From: Vibrio sp. YMD68
GTDB lineage: Bacteria > Pseudomonadota > Gammaproteobacteria > Enterobacterales > Vibrionaceae
NCBI RefSeq assembly: GCF_029958905.1
Contig: NZ_CP124613.1
Span: forward strand, 62,001 to 126,000
DNA length: 64,000 bases
Direction: 5' to 3'
Under the pieces are notes generated by a model. The model was not told the origin of the DNA and made no database searches. It saw only the letters and a program-made list of their open reading frames with translations. Shown piece by piece: positions 17,372-26,302 of this stretch (its first letter is position 1; each line of letters starts with the position of its first letter). Both the position numbers and the translations under genes were made by a program.

Positions 17372-18841
17372 GTGTCTGACGGCAAGCTACCAAAGGAAGC
17401 TGTAGGGTTACAACTCAACTTTTGTAAAACATTGGCGTGTGACAACTTTGGATTGAGCAACGCAGAACGGTATGTTCTGCAACATACGAATCCTAAACGA
17501 CCAGCGATGGTATGCCGTGAATGTGGTGCTTTCCCCCCCTTACTTAATAACCAAGAAGTTCTGAATGAACTTCAGCGGCTTCAGCATCTCCATAGTGAGG
17601 GGCTACCCGCTTGTCGCAACCAAGATTGCGAAAGCTTCGACCTTTCTGTTCATACTCATAAGACCCTCTATCATGCTTTTGGTTACAGCGGTGATCGGCA
17701 AAGATACCGATGCAAAGCTTGCCAATCTACTTTTGTAGATAAATGGTCGGGTGGGAACAAAAACCTCTCATTCCAAGAAAATTTGCTTGGGCTATTGTTC
17801 ATGAGTTATTCAGTGCGTGAAATCTGCCGGAAACTCAATATTAACCCCAAAACCTTTTATGACCATGTCGAGCATATTGCCAGTCGATGTCGTCGAAAAT
17901 TGGCGATGATTGACGCTCGATGGATGAAACACAGCGACAGTTATCAACTCGCGTCAGATTATGTTGCACTGCAACCCAATAGCGACAACGGAGTGATATG
18001 GATTGCAACCGGTGAAGCCAATACCGGTTATATTCTCTGTCAGCACGTCAACTACTCGGCTCAAGAACAAGCCGAGGGTTCGATTGATCATGACCCCTAT
18101 GCCACGCCCGCTCGATTCGTTTCAAAAAATCATTCATCAGAAGCAAGTGAAGCTGTAATCAATGCCAATCAACCTCTCAGAGCACGTATTGACCAAAAAT
18201 ACCAAACGATTCTGGCCCGAGGAAATGTTGAAGATCCTATGGGTAACCTTAGTCACTTCAATTACCCTTCGAAAGGCGCTTTAGTGCGTGCTCCTTATAC
18301 TTCATATGCACACTATTTACACATACTCGAACTCTGCGACGACAATAAACGTTTGAGCGTATTTATGCCTCAAGACCCACTGCTTCGCTCCGCAGCACTC
18401 AGTGTCTGCGTCTCTCGCATCAAACGCCAAAATGTTGACTTAATGTATGTAGAAGAAGATTCAAACTGGAAAAGCACAGATAAGAACCAAAAAGTAGATA
18501 TTGTTCATATGGGATGGTGGCGCGATCGTTGGGCTATTGCTAACCAAGCCGATAGCGCCAAAGGTATCTGTTATCTTGCAGGCAACAAACCAGACCCAAC
18601 TCATTGGTTACAAAACGCTTCTATCCATCACACTTCATTTTACCAGCAACGTTTTCAGCTATTATTTGCAAGTTTTATTAACGAGCCACGACGAAAATTG
18701 CGCCCTGGTGGCATTCTTCCTATGCTCGATATTTTTAGAGCATGGCATAATTTATGCTATCAAGATAAGCAAGGAAAAACCGCGGCGCAGAACCTTGGGC
18801 TATCCGAACTGCCACTGACTTTAAGAGATCTACTATCCTAA
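17372..18841 (+). CDS. Transposase-like protein with two InsA-type zinc ribbons and HTH, probably domesticated
   Basis: 489 residues from the GTG at 17372, which has GAGGGGG about 5 nt upstream; the GTG at 17366 would overlap that site. Two cysteine clusters resemble zinc ribbons: CKTLAC...CRECG and CRNQDC...CKACQSTF, the second like IS1 InsA. A resolvase-type helix-turn-helix follows (SVREICRKLNINPKTFYDHV). The remaining about 300 residues contain strand-like blocks (SDYVALQPNS, VIWIATGEA) that could be a decayed RNase H/DDE fold, though I cannot identify a convincing catalytic triad. I see no terminal inverted repeats or target duplications. Inference: a fixed, domesticated transposase relative acting as a DNA-binding protein; function unknown. 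Confidence 0.75.
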   Translation: MSDGKLPKEAVGLQLNFCKTLACDNFGLSNAERYVLQHTNPKRPAMVCRECGAFPPLLNNQEVLNELQRLQHLHSEGLPACRNQDCESFDLSVHTHKTLYHAFGYSGDRQRYRCKACQSTFVDKWSGGNKNLSFQENLLGLLFMSYSVREICRKLNINPKTFYDHVEHIASRCRRKLAMIDARWMKHSDSYQLASDYVALQPNSDNGVIWIATGEANTGYILCQHVNYSAQEQAEGSIDHDPYATPARFVSKNHSSEASEAVINANQPLRARIDQKYQTILARGNVEDPMGNLSHFNYPSKGALVRAPYTSYAHYLHILELCDDNKRLSVFMPQDPLLRSAALSVCVSRIKRQNVDLMYVEEDSNWKSTDKNQKVDIVHMGWWRDRWAIANQADSAKGICYLAGNKPDPTHWLQNASIHHTSFYQQRFQLLFASFINEPRRKLRPGGILPMLDIFRAWHNLCYQDKQGKTAAQNLGLSELPLTLRDLLS

Positions 18842-18868
18842 AGAGGCTTTTCCTTAAAAAAACAAGTG

Positions 18869-18890
18869 AACTACACCGTAGTTTTCGTTT
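18869..18890 (+). terminator. Weak terminator-like hairpin after the zinc-ribbon gene
   Basis: AACTAC/GTAGTT with a 3-nt loop is followed by TTCGTTTTAT. The 6-bp stem makes it weak. Confidence 0.4.
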
Positions 18891-18986
18891 TATATTAGTG
18901 AGGTAGTATATACTTGTGTAAGTTAGTTAGTGCTAAAACACACAAGGCTATTATAATTGTTCTAAAGGATTTAGACCTCATTATCA

Positions 18987-20495
18987 TTGAGTAGGGATAC
19001 CGTAGATTTGGATAAAACTCAGCACCTTTTAGAAGTTGAAATTGAACAACTTAAAGCTCGAATAGAATCTGAGCCGGAAAAGGTATTGGTGGCAGCTGAG
19101 CAGTGTTATCTTCGAGCAACACAAACTCAGTTTCAAGAGGGCACCATACAAAGCTTGATCATCATGGCTCGATGTTCGTGGTGCTTAATGGATTACCGTA
19201 AAGGGCTAAAATCCATCAAAGAAGCCTACCAGTGTCAAAACTCACTCGATACCGACGACTATCTTCCTGAAATTTTACATATCCACGCCCTACAATTTTG
19301 GGGACAAGCAAAGTACTATTCCGCTCAGCAATATTGGATTAACGCACTTGAGCAAGCCTCGTTAGTTGATGAAGTTGAAATTCAAATTGAATGTCTTATC
19401 GGTTTGGGTAATGTTTGGCGAATTACACATGAATACAAGCTAGCCTGTTCAACTCATGAGCTTGCCGTAAAAGTCGCCAACAACATGAGGATTGACTGGC
19501 TCGAGGGCAAAGCTCGAATCTTACTTGCTTGGGATCTTTACCTACTCAATAATTTCATCGAAATGCTGACGGTGCTCGATGGTGCGGAAGAGGTACTGAA
19601 AGATCACTACGATAAAACCTGGACCGCAGAAGTCTGGGACTTTCGTGGCCTGGCATTGCTTGGGCTAGAGAGATTAGAAGATGCCGAAATAGCCACAAAT
19701 ACTGCGCACGATTTAGCGATTAAAAATGATCTTGTCTGGATGAAAGCCCACTCTTACATCAGTCGAGCGCGACTAGAGCTCCTCAGGAAAAACCCAGAAA
19801 AAGCCACAAAATTACTCATTGATGCCGAAATATCCGCCACTAAGTTTGATAATGGTGAGCTACTGTCTCAAATCTGTTTCCAACAATCCCTAGTGGCAGA
19901 GCAAAGCAATAATCACGAACAAGCGTTTATTGCGTTTAAAAAGTACCGAAAACATTCACTCGAAATGCTGCGGGAACAAACCGCTCGTATAGGCCTTGAT
20001 AAAGCTCGTACTTCGAAAAGACAACTTGAGCAACGTGCTCGTAAACTGATCAACAGAATTCGCGGGCAGCATGAGTTTGACCCAGAAAAACACTTAACCA
20101 ATATGGTCTCCGAGACCTACTGGTGGGAACAGTTAGTCTTATTTAAAACCGAGCTAAAACGCTCCAATCATGCCATCATCATTATCCAGCATGAAGACAA
20201 TGCCTACTTGGAAGTCTGTACCGAAATAGCGCACTCTCTGTGTAACAAACAAGATCTTCTTTCTCGTCTTAGTAGCGATCGAATCGCCCTTCTACTCAGT
20301 GACAAAGACGACGTAGCAACAGATGTTTTTCAAATACTAGCAAAAATGATTGAGATCTACCCTTGGCAGCGAAAAGGCCTTAATAGCCGTTTGCCTAAGG
20401 TTATTTTACAAGACATTCTGACCTTCCCATTCACTTTGGAGCAACTCGTGCAAAGCCAAGAAAAGGAGGTATCCCATGGAAATGCTCATCAATAA
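18987..20495 (+). CDS. TPR protein with degenerate GGDEF-like C-terminal domain
   Basis: About 502 residues. Most of the protein (about 20-340) is helical TPR-like repeats (YRKGLKSIKEAYQ, GLALLGLERLEDAEIATN). After a coiled coil (about 330-360) the tail follows the GGDEF outline: DPEKHLTN for DPLTxLxN, AIIIIQHED for the hydrophobic metal-site strand, and LSRLSSDRIALLLSD in place of RxGGDEFxxLL, with SSDRI at 429-433. It therefore cannot be a cyclase. The TTG start at 18987 is weak: no in-frame ATG occurs early and AAGGA is too distant, so the true start may be the TTG near 19008. It overlaps the next gene, an active-looking paralogue, by 20 bp. Confidence 0.78.
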   Translation: MSRDTVDLDKTQHLLEVEIEQLKARIESEPEKVLVAAEQCYLRATQTQFQEGTIQSLIIMARCSWCLMDYRKGLKSIKEAYQCQNSLDTDDYLPEILHIHALQFWGQAKYYSAQQYWINALEQASLVDEVEIQIECLIGLGNVWRITHEYKLACSTHELAVKVANNMRIDWLEGKARILLAWDLYLLNNFIEMLTVLDGAEEVLKDHYDKTWTAEVWDFRGLALLGLERLEDAEIATNTAHDLAIKNDLVWMKAHSYISRARLELLRKNPEKATKLLIDAEISATKFDNGELLSQICFQQSLVAEQSNNHEQAFIAFKKYRKHSLEMLREQTARIGLDKARTSKRQLEQRARKLINRIRGQHEFDPEKHLTNMVSETYWWEQLVLFKTELKRSNHAIIIIQHEDNAYLEVCTEIAHSLCNKQDLLSRLSSDRIALLLSDKDDVATDVFQILAKMIEIYPWQRKGLNSRLPKVILQDILTFPFTLEQLVQSQEKEVSHGNAHQ

Positions 20496-22056
20496 AATAT
20501 CTGATTCTGGGTTAGATGCCTCCTCCGTTACTGGCGAAGAAGCGATCATTTTTTGGAATCATGTCCGACAACACATTGCGACCACAAGCGAAGAAAAAGC
20601 TCAAACCTATATTATCAGTGCTGAATATCGTGCGGAGCTGAACCAGATTCAAGCGTGTATTGATGAACTTCGCCTCGCATTAGAGCAACTCCAGCTGCCC
20701 AAAGACGCTGAATCGATTTTATCGGTCAAAAATAGTTTGAGTGAACATCTTGTTGATATCGGCGATTACTCAGCGGCACTAGCCGAGTATTCCTCTGCCT
20801 CCTCTATTGCCGTAGAACATGGATTTATCGATCATTACGCTTTGTCTATTCTGGGTATGGGCAATTTATGTGATGCCTATGGGGATCACAGTCGAGCGTT
20901 ACGCTACTACCAAAAAATCGACGGCATTGATCATGCGATTTCCAGCCGCTCCCTGCGCTTACGATACAAACTCTACATGTTGTCTTGTTTTATTGAGCTA
21001 GGTCGATTAGCCGCCGCGAACGATCTTATTCGAGAATGTGAAGAATTAAGTATTTTAGTCAGCAACAAAATCCTTGCCGGGCAAATTCACCTCTATCAAG
21101 CAAAACTGTACCGACAGCAAGGGAGAAGCGATGAAGCTTTGCTCTCCATCGCGAACATTCAGTACAGCTCAGGTAACATTCAGTCAGCCTGGCTATCTAA
21201 TATGATTCGCCTTGAATTGGCGTATTGTCTAGGTGATACCAACAGGCCGCAGCTAGCCAACCTTGTCTTGCACAACGCGAGCAAACGAATTAAAGCCAAT
21301 GCCACGCCGATTTTATCCAAACGATTGTTTGATACATTAAGTGATGTCAGTGAAATTCAGGGCGATTTCGAACAAGCATTGAAGTACCAGAAGAAAGGCT
21401 ATCGTATTGAGTCGGACTTAATGAAGAACATCCCAATCACAGAGTTGGGAGCCAGCCAATTACGTCGCTTATCGCGTTATGAATTACAGCTTAAGCTCAT
21501 TCTATCCGAGATAGAAAACCGTGAATTAAAAGAAACAACCGAGAACCAGAAAAACACGGTGAAAAAACTTCAACAAGATGTCTTCACTGACCCACTGACC
21601 GACCTGCACAATCGACGTTGGTTAGATGTAAAGCTCAAAGACTTACTATTGCATGAAACCCCTTTTTCATTAATGGTTATCGATATCGACCACTTCAAAT
21701 CGATTAACGATGAGCTCAGCCATCTGGTTGGGGATAAAGCCATTGTTAGTGTTTCCCATGAATTATCCGCTTACTTTCGCTTCCGTGGTGCCTCTTGTGT
21801 TCGCTTTGGTGGCGAAGAGTTTTTGGTCATTTTAGAGAAATCTACACTTGAACAAGCGGAAATGCATGCTCAAAACTATCGCGAGAGAATTTTTCAATTT
21901 GGGTGGAAAGAAATTCTTGGTGAACGAGGGCTAACCGTGAGTATCGGTGTTACCCTTCATCGAGAAGGTGAAAATACCCAGCGAACCTTCTATCGCGCCG
22001 ATAAAGCGCTTTACCGGGCTAAGGCGAATGGTCGAAACCAAGTATGTACCGAATAA
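20476..22056 (+). CDS. TPR-GGDEF diguanylate cyclase
   Basis: 526 residues with N-terminal TPR-like repeats (about 40-340), a coiled coil, and a complete GGDEF domain (about 365-526): DPLTDLHNRRWLD, MVIDIDHFKSIND and RFGGEEF (GGEEF at 445-449). It should make c-di-GMP. No RxxD inhibitory site is visible upstream of GGEEF. It has no membrane segments, so the TPR array probably gives cytoplasmic partner control. A very strong AAGGAGGT precedes the ATG, which lies inside the end of the preceding paralogue; the pair is translated together. Confidence 0.9.
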   Translation: MEMLINKISDSGLDASSVTGEEAIIFWNHVRQHIATTSEEKAQTYIISAEYRAELNQIQACIDELRLALEQLQLPKDAESILSVKNSLSEHLVDIGDYSAALAEYSSASSIAVEHGFIDHYALSILGMGNLCDAYGDHSRALRYYQKIDGIDHAISSRSLRLRYKLYMLSCFIELGRLAAANDLIRECEELSILVSNKILAGQIHLYQAKLYRQQGRSDEALLSIANIQYSSGNIQSAWLSNMIRLELAYCLGDTNRPQLANLVLHNASKRIKANATPILSKRLFDTLSDVSEIQGDFEQALKYQKKGYRIESDLMKNIPITELGASQLRRLSRYELQLKLILSEIENRELKETTENQKNTVKKLQQDVFTDPLTDLHNRRWLDVKLKDLLLHETPFSLMVIDIDHFKSINDELSHLVGDKAIVSVSHELSAYFRFRGASCVRFGGEEFLVILEKSTLEQAEMHAQNYRERIFQFGWKEILGERGLTVSIGVTLHREGENTQRTFYRADKALYRAKANGRNQVCTE

Positions 22057-22088
22057 CAAGCGTAACAAATGGTCTCTACTCTTCTTTC

Positions 22089-22130
22089 CAATCAAGCCTA
22101 GCTACCGGTTTTAGCGGCTAGGCTTGATTG
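22089..22130 (+). terminator. 14-bp perfect stem-loop after the TPR-GGDEF gene
   Basis: CAATCAAGCCTAGC pairs perfectly with GCTAGGCTTGATTG around a 14-nt loop, followed by CTTTAACC. It probably terminates the TPR/GGDEF pair although the U-tract is short. Confidence 0.65.
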
Positions 22131-22206
22131 CTTTAACCTCAATAACTTTAGCCTTAATTGCTTTAGCTTTAATTACTTTAAACTTGACGGTTTTAACCTT
22201 ACTAGA
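22131..22206. repeat. Degenerate CTTTAA/CTTTAG-type repeat tract
   Basis: About five imperfect units of 14-16 bp built on CTTTARCYTYAATT lie between the terminator and a second, cleaner repeat array. No coding function is apparent. Confidence 0.5.
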
Positions 22207-22266
22207 GGCTTAGTAACTAACGAGTTGGTAACTAACGGCTTGGCAACTAACTGCTTGGCAACTAAA
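22207..22266. repeat. Four tandem 15-bp repeats at the EamA gene 3' end
   Basis: Four exact-length units (22207-22221, 22222-22236, 22237-22251, 22252-22266) share the core TTGGCAACTAAC with a few substitutions. The last unit includes the stop codon of the EamA transporter gene on the minus strand. Confidence 0.75.
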
Positions 22267-23146
22267 GAAAAAATAACGATATTCCCAATAGCGCAAACAA
22301 CGTACCAAAAAGACTGAGCTTGCTAATGGTTTCACGTCTGATGGCGTAAATGACCAGCATGAACAACGGGCTGGTTGCAATGAGTGTTTGTGCAATAGCA
22401 GGGTTCGCATGTTTCAACGCCACTTGTTGTAACCACAACGCCAAAAACGTCCCGACAAAAATAGCACTGAGTAACCCGATAAATGAACGACTCCCCATTG
22501 AACCGAGATTCCTTTTTATCGCTCTAAACGGCTTATCTTCAACCCACCAAATAATCGCTACTACCGCAAGCACCCCTACCGCCAAACGAATCAGTGCACC
22601 AAGTAAGGGCGGAAGGTTTCCCGCGACTAATGCGTAGTGAGAAATAACAACGCCACTTGCCTGACACACGCTCGCGAGTAGGCCATAGCCAACCCCTGAA
22701 CGTGAAACCTGGTTAGCATCACCATTAGGCTGAAACACAACCAACGCGACGGCAAACGTGGTGATGACAACGCCCAACCATGCCTGAATTGAGATCACGG
22801 TCCCCAGAAATACCAAAGCCAGCACACCTGATAACGGTGGAGCAAGAGACTCTAGCAACAATGTTTTATTTGGACCAATGCGCTTTAAGGCCGCGAAGTA
22901 CGCAGAATCACCAATCGCGATACCTATCACTCCAGACACAGCAAGCACAAAAAAATACTCCGTTGTTAACGTAAAATCTGGGCTTGGGATAAACGGAAGA
23001 ACGACTAGCATCATCGCAGAAGCGACTGTCCCTTTCACAATGTTAAGCTGCATCGCTGTGAACTGGTGACTAAACTGACTGTAAATCCATGTTGCACTCG
23101 CCCACACAACAGCTGCACATAATGCAGCGACTTCACCGTAGAACAT
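22262..23146 (-). CDS. EamA (DMT superfamily) transporter
   Basis: 294 residues with ten hydrophobic segments arranged as two EamA halves. The second half ends ...SLFGTLFALLGISLFFL. The pattern (VVWASATWIY, GDSAYFAALKRIGP, LAPPLSGVLALVFLG) is that of drug/metabolite exporters such as RhaT/YdcZ relatives; the substrate is unknown. The 3' end has been reached by a 15-bp tandem repeat, which supplies the stop region. Confidence 0.9.
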   Translation of the reverse strand: MFYGEVAALCAAVVWASATWIYSQFSHQFTAMQLNIVKGTVASAMMLVVLPFIPSPDFTLTTEYFFVLAVSGVIGIAIGDSAYFAALKRIGPNKTLLLESLAPPLSGVLALVFLGTVISIQAWLGVVITTFAVALVVFQPNGDANQVSRSGVGYGLLASVCQASGVVISHYALVAGNLPPLLGALIRLAVGVLAVVAIIWWVEDKPFRAIKRNLGSMGSRSFIGLLSAIFVGTFLALWLQQVALKHANPAIAQTLIATSPLFMLVIYAIRRETISKLSLFGTLFALLGISLFFL

Positions 23147-23338
23147 TCCCTATCCTCTTATTTTTGTTTGGGCGCTTTCTAACCCATTTAGGTAACTCAT
23201 TGCTATTTACAGAAAAAAAACACCACGCTTGACCAAATAATCGATTTTTACCTATACATTCAAACTCAACTTACATATCTTTTACATTAAGCACTGAAAG
23301 CTCACATACGTTAGCATTTTAGATAAAAGGAAGTATTT

Positions 23339-23707
23339 ATGTTTCTCGATTATTTGGCCCTTGGCCTACTTATATTTGTCGCATTAGTTATCTTTTACGG
23401 GATTATTGTCATTCACGACATTCCGTACGAGATAGCAAAAGACAGAGAGCACCCTCATCAAGATGCGATTCATTACGCAGGCTGGGTCAGTCTCTTTACC
23501 CTCCACGCTATCTGGCCTTTCTTATGGATATGGGCAACGTTATGGCGAAAAGAGCGAGGTTGGGGATTCAGTAAGCTTGAAGCAGAACAACATGACATTC
23601 ATAACCGAGTGGATCAACTCGTCGATCAAATCGAGCAGCTTAGAAGTGAAGTTTCGAGCCTAAAGTCAGAATCAAATCAAGCCAATCCAAGTCAGGAGGA
23701 CAAATAA
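23339..23707 (+). CDS. yiaW: DUF3302 inner membrane protein (YiaW type)
   Basis: 122 residues: an N-terminal membrane helix (LALGLLIFVALVIFYGIIVI), the family stretch HDIPYEIAKDREHPHQDAIHYAGWVSLFTLHAIWP (position 26-60), a second helix and a charged coiled-coil tail. The E. coli YiaW/YiaV pair has the same arrangement. GGAAG precedes the ATG. The stop codon shares a base with the start of the next gene (TAATG), so the two are coupled. Confidence 0.85.
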   Translation: MFLDYLALGLLIFVALVIFYGIIVIHDIPYEIAKDREHPHQDAIHYAGWVSLFTLHAIWPFLWIWATLWRKERGWGFSKLEAEQHDIHNRVDQLVDQIEQLRSEVSSLKSESNQANPSQEDK

Positions 23708-24837
23708 TGGATTTACTATTAATTCTTACTTACACCGCCTTCTGTATCGCGATTTTCAAGATCTTTAAAATCCCACTGAATAAATGGACGGTACCCACTG
23801 CGGTACTAGGTGGCGTTGTGTTGATTGGTACGTTGATTTTATTGATGAACTATAACCACCCATTCACACAAATTGGTAATCAAGTCTACTCAACGACCCC
23901 GATCGTATCTGGTGTTAGAGGTCGCGTCATCGAAGTACCTGTAGAGCCCAATAAACCATTACGCCAAGGCGATGTGCTGTTTAAAATTGATCCCATTCCG
24001 TTCCAAGCGGAAGTGGCTAAACTCAAAGCGAAAATCAAGGAAGCCAGCCAGGATGCACTTGGATTAGAGTCTGGTGTAGGAGAAGCGGAATCTGCACGTT
24101 TAAAAGCCATCGCTGAACGCGACAAAGCACAACGTGAGTTTGACCGTTACCAACGAGGCTTCGACAAAGGTGCCTTTACAGAGCAACAACTTGATACCAG
24201 ACGTCAGGCATTTAAAGCAAGCCAAGCCGCTTTAGAAGTCGCTGAAGCTCAGGTTGAGCAAGCACAAATTGCCTTAGAATCAGAGATTGATGGTGAAAAT
24301 ACCGCTGTAGCAGGTTTGCTGGCCGACCTGAGGAAGGCAGAATTTAATCTAGAGCAAACGGTCGTCACCGCGCCCACTGACGGATATGCCACACAACTTG
24401 CGCTAAGACCGGGCGTCATGGCAGTTCCTCTGCCACTGGCTCCTGTTATGACCTTCATTCACTCCGAAGAGAAGATCTACACAGCGGCTTTTCGCCAAAA
24501 CTCGTTACAACGTCTCAAACCAGGGTACGAGGCTGAGTTCCTGTTCAGAGCCTTACCAGGGCGCGTGTTTAAAGGAGAGGTAATCGAGGCTCTTCCAGCC
24601 ATTGGCGAGGCTCAGTTCCAAGCTCGAGGTGCACTCCTAGGGACAGACGCACTTCGGACCAACGGGCGAGTTCTGATTACTTTACGCATTAACGATGATC
24701 TATCTGAGTATCACTTGCCGCTGGGTACTGCAGTTGAAGTTGCCGTCTATTCTGATAGCTTCACTCACGTATCCATCATGCGTAAAATATTGATTCGCAT
24801 GAAAAGTTGGCAAAACTACTTATACTTAGATCACTAG
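23707..24837 (+). CDS. yiaV: HlyD-family secretion/efflux adaptor (YiaV type)
   Basis: 376 residues. Two N-terminal membrane helices, a biotinyl-lipoyl segment (VSGVRGRVIEVPVEPNKPLRQGDVLFKIDP), a coiled-coil hairpin (about 105-215) and the returning half (APTDGYATQLALRPGVMAVP). It belongs to the EmrA/AaeA-like adaptors. Its partner is the overlapping DUF3302 protein instead of an obvious transporter, as in E. coli yiaWV, whose role is poorly known. Confidence 0.86.
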   Translation: MDLLLILTYTAFCIAIFKIFKIPLNKWTVPTAVLGGVVLIGTLILLMNYNHPFTQIGNQVYSTTPIVSGVRGRVIEVPVEPNKPLRQGDVLFKIDPIPFQAEVAKLKAKIKEASQDALGLESGVGEAESARLKAIAERDKAQREFDRYQRGFDKGAFTEQQLDTRRQAFKASQAALEVAEAQVEQAQIALESEIDGENTAVAGLLADLRKAEFNLEQTVVTAPTDGYATQLALRPGVMAVPLPLAPVMTFIHSEEKIYTAAFRQNSLQRLKPGYEAEFLFRALPGRVFKGEVIEALPAIGEAQFQARGALLGTDALRTNGRVLITLRINDDLSEYHLPLGTAVEVAVYSDSFTHVSIMRKILIRMKSWQNYLYLDH

Positions 24838-24925
24838 TGAGACAATAAAAAGACAATGGCGAGGCTCATCATCATTTTTGAGTTCTCGCCTTTTCAATAT
24901 CCCACCGTCATTCAGAGGTCCTGCA

Positions 24926-25795
24926 TTGAGTAACCATAAACTGTCTACTTCTGCGCTGGCAAAAATAAGAGACATAGATTCTAAACAGCTCTTTGCTGAC
25001 CTTAAAAAATCAGGCTATATCAATCGTTTTGAAGATAAATGGGTGGTGACTCAGATTGGTGCTAAATTTGGTGGTGAGTACTTTCATCACCCTAAATTTG
25101 GTGATTACATTGTCTGGCCCGCTCATCTACTGATTGATATGGACCGCTATTCCGGTGAGGCTATGTCCTCTACCGACATCGGCATGACATTCAATCTTAG
25201 CGCGAAAAAAATCAATCAGTTGCTCGCCGAACTGGGCTGGATCACTAGAACAGAACGGGGCTGGAGTGCAACCCGATCTGGAGCCTGCGTTGGTGCAATT
25301 CAAAAAGAAAATGCGTCTTCAAAGCAAAGCTTTGTTCTTTGGCATGACTCTATTGCAAACAACAAGCATTTAAAACAGTCGGTTATAGAGTTCCTTGGGC
25401 AAGAGGCGTCGGCACACTCTACCGATAAGTCACTCTTCAATTTCCGACAAAAATTTGAAGCCAAACACCGAACTTTAGATGGCCACTATGTCTGTTCTGT
25501 CGGAGAGCTGCGAATTGATAACTGGCTTTATATGAACGGTATACCTCACGCCTATCAGCGCCAATTACCGATTGAAGACAATGCCCTAAGTGACTTTTAT
25601 CTTCCAACAGGCAATGTCTATTTGCAATATTGGGGAACTGATTCAGGCCCTGCAGAACAAGAGCACATAGCCCAAACCAAAACCCTCTACGAGCAGCACC
25701 AACTGAACTTGATCGAGATTTTCCCAAGCGACAGTGACCAGTTAGATGAAGTGCTGCCAAGAAAGCTTAGAGAGTATGGGATCAAAGGCTATTAA
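24926..25795 (+). CDS. Nuclease-fold (PD-(D/E)XK-like) protein with winged-helix-like N-terminal part
   Basis: 289 residues from the TTG at 24926, which has AGAGG about 7 nt upstream; an upstream TTG at 24878 is less likely. The N-terminal half has two repeated segments of winged-helix character (LFADLKKSGYINRFEDKWVVT and INQLLAELGWITRTERGWSAT). The C-terminal third follows the restriction-endonuclease-like pattern: GELRIDNWLYMNGIPH, then SDFYLPTGNVYLQYWG. In close families the last strand reads xYIEFWG, with Glu as the metal ligand; here it is Gln. The enzyme could be inactive or use another residue. Function unknown; no partner gene is evident. Confidence 0.68.
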   Translation: MSNHKLSTSALAKIRDIDSKQLFADLKKSGYINRFEDKWVVTQIGAKFGGEYFHHPKFGDYIVWPAHLLIDMDRYSGEAMSSTDIGMTFNLSAKKINQLLAELGWITRTERGWSATRSGACVGAIQKENASSKQSFVLWHDSIANNKHLKQSVIEFLGQEASAHSTDKSLFNFRQKFEAKHRTLDGHYVCSVGELRIDNWLYMNGIPHAYQRQLPIEDNALSDFYLPTGNVYLQYWGTDSGPAEQEHIAQTKTLYEQHQLNLIEIFPSDSDQLDEVLPRKLREYGIKGY

Positions 25796-25865
25796 CTCTA
25801 TAGTCTGATCATTGTGCGATGACGTTCTAATAAGTACTTTCTCGTCCGTACTTTCTGATACGATC

Positions 25866-26300
25866 TTACGAACGATATGATGAATATTTCGCCGCAGCGG
25901 CTTCTTCTTTAGACACCACCATTTGCCCAATTGGCGCAAGCGAAATCAGTGCCAACTTCAAATGCTGTAGCGCAAACGGAATACCAATAATAGTAATAAA
26001 ACAAGCCACTGCCGAAAGAATATGCCCAATGGCTAACCAAACACCGGCCAGTAAAAACCAAATGACGTTACCGACAAACCCAAATGCACCGGTGCCAATG
26101 TCTTCTTTATTCGTGAGCTCATCCCGTGCGATCGCTTCTTGGCCAAATGGAAAAAATGAAAAATTCCCCATCACGAAACAAGCTCGTCCCCAAGGAATGC
26201 CAACAATACTAATAAAAGCTAATAAACCAAACATCCACCACATTAGCCCCATAAAAACACCGCCGAACAGAAACCAAATGATATTACCTAATGTACGCAT
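25866..26300 (-). CDS. yccF: YccF-family inner membrane protein (DUF307)
   Basis: 144 residues in two homologous halves, each starting with GNxIWFLxxGxW and containing GIPxGxACF or GIPFALQHLKLALxSLAPxG, the hallmark of YccF. Four hydrophobic segments. The function is unknown. It starts 2 bp after the ABM-domain gene and is probably cotranscribed with it. Confidence 0.9.
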   Translation of the reverse strand: MRTLGNIIWFLFGGVFMGLMWWMFGLLAFISIVGIPWGRACFVMGNFSFFPFGQEAIARDELTNKEDIGTGAFGFVGNVIWFLLAGVWLAIGHILSAVACFITIIGIPFALQHLKLALISLAPIGQMVVSKEEAAAAKYSSYRS

Positions 26301-26302
26301 AA

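Noticed and set aside
17324..18890. A complete insertion sequence around the transposase-like gene
   Set aside because: The stem-loops at both ends are different from each other and look like terminators; no terminal inverted repeats or target duplications were found.
22207..22266. CRISPR-like direct repeats
   Set aside because: Units are contiguous 15-mers with no spacers, and no cas genes occur.
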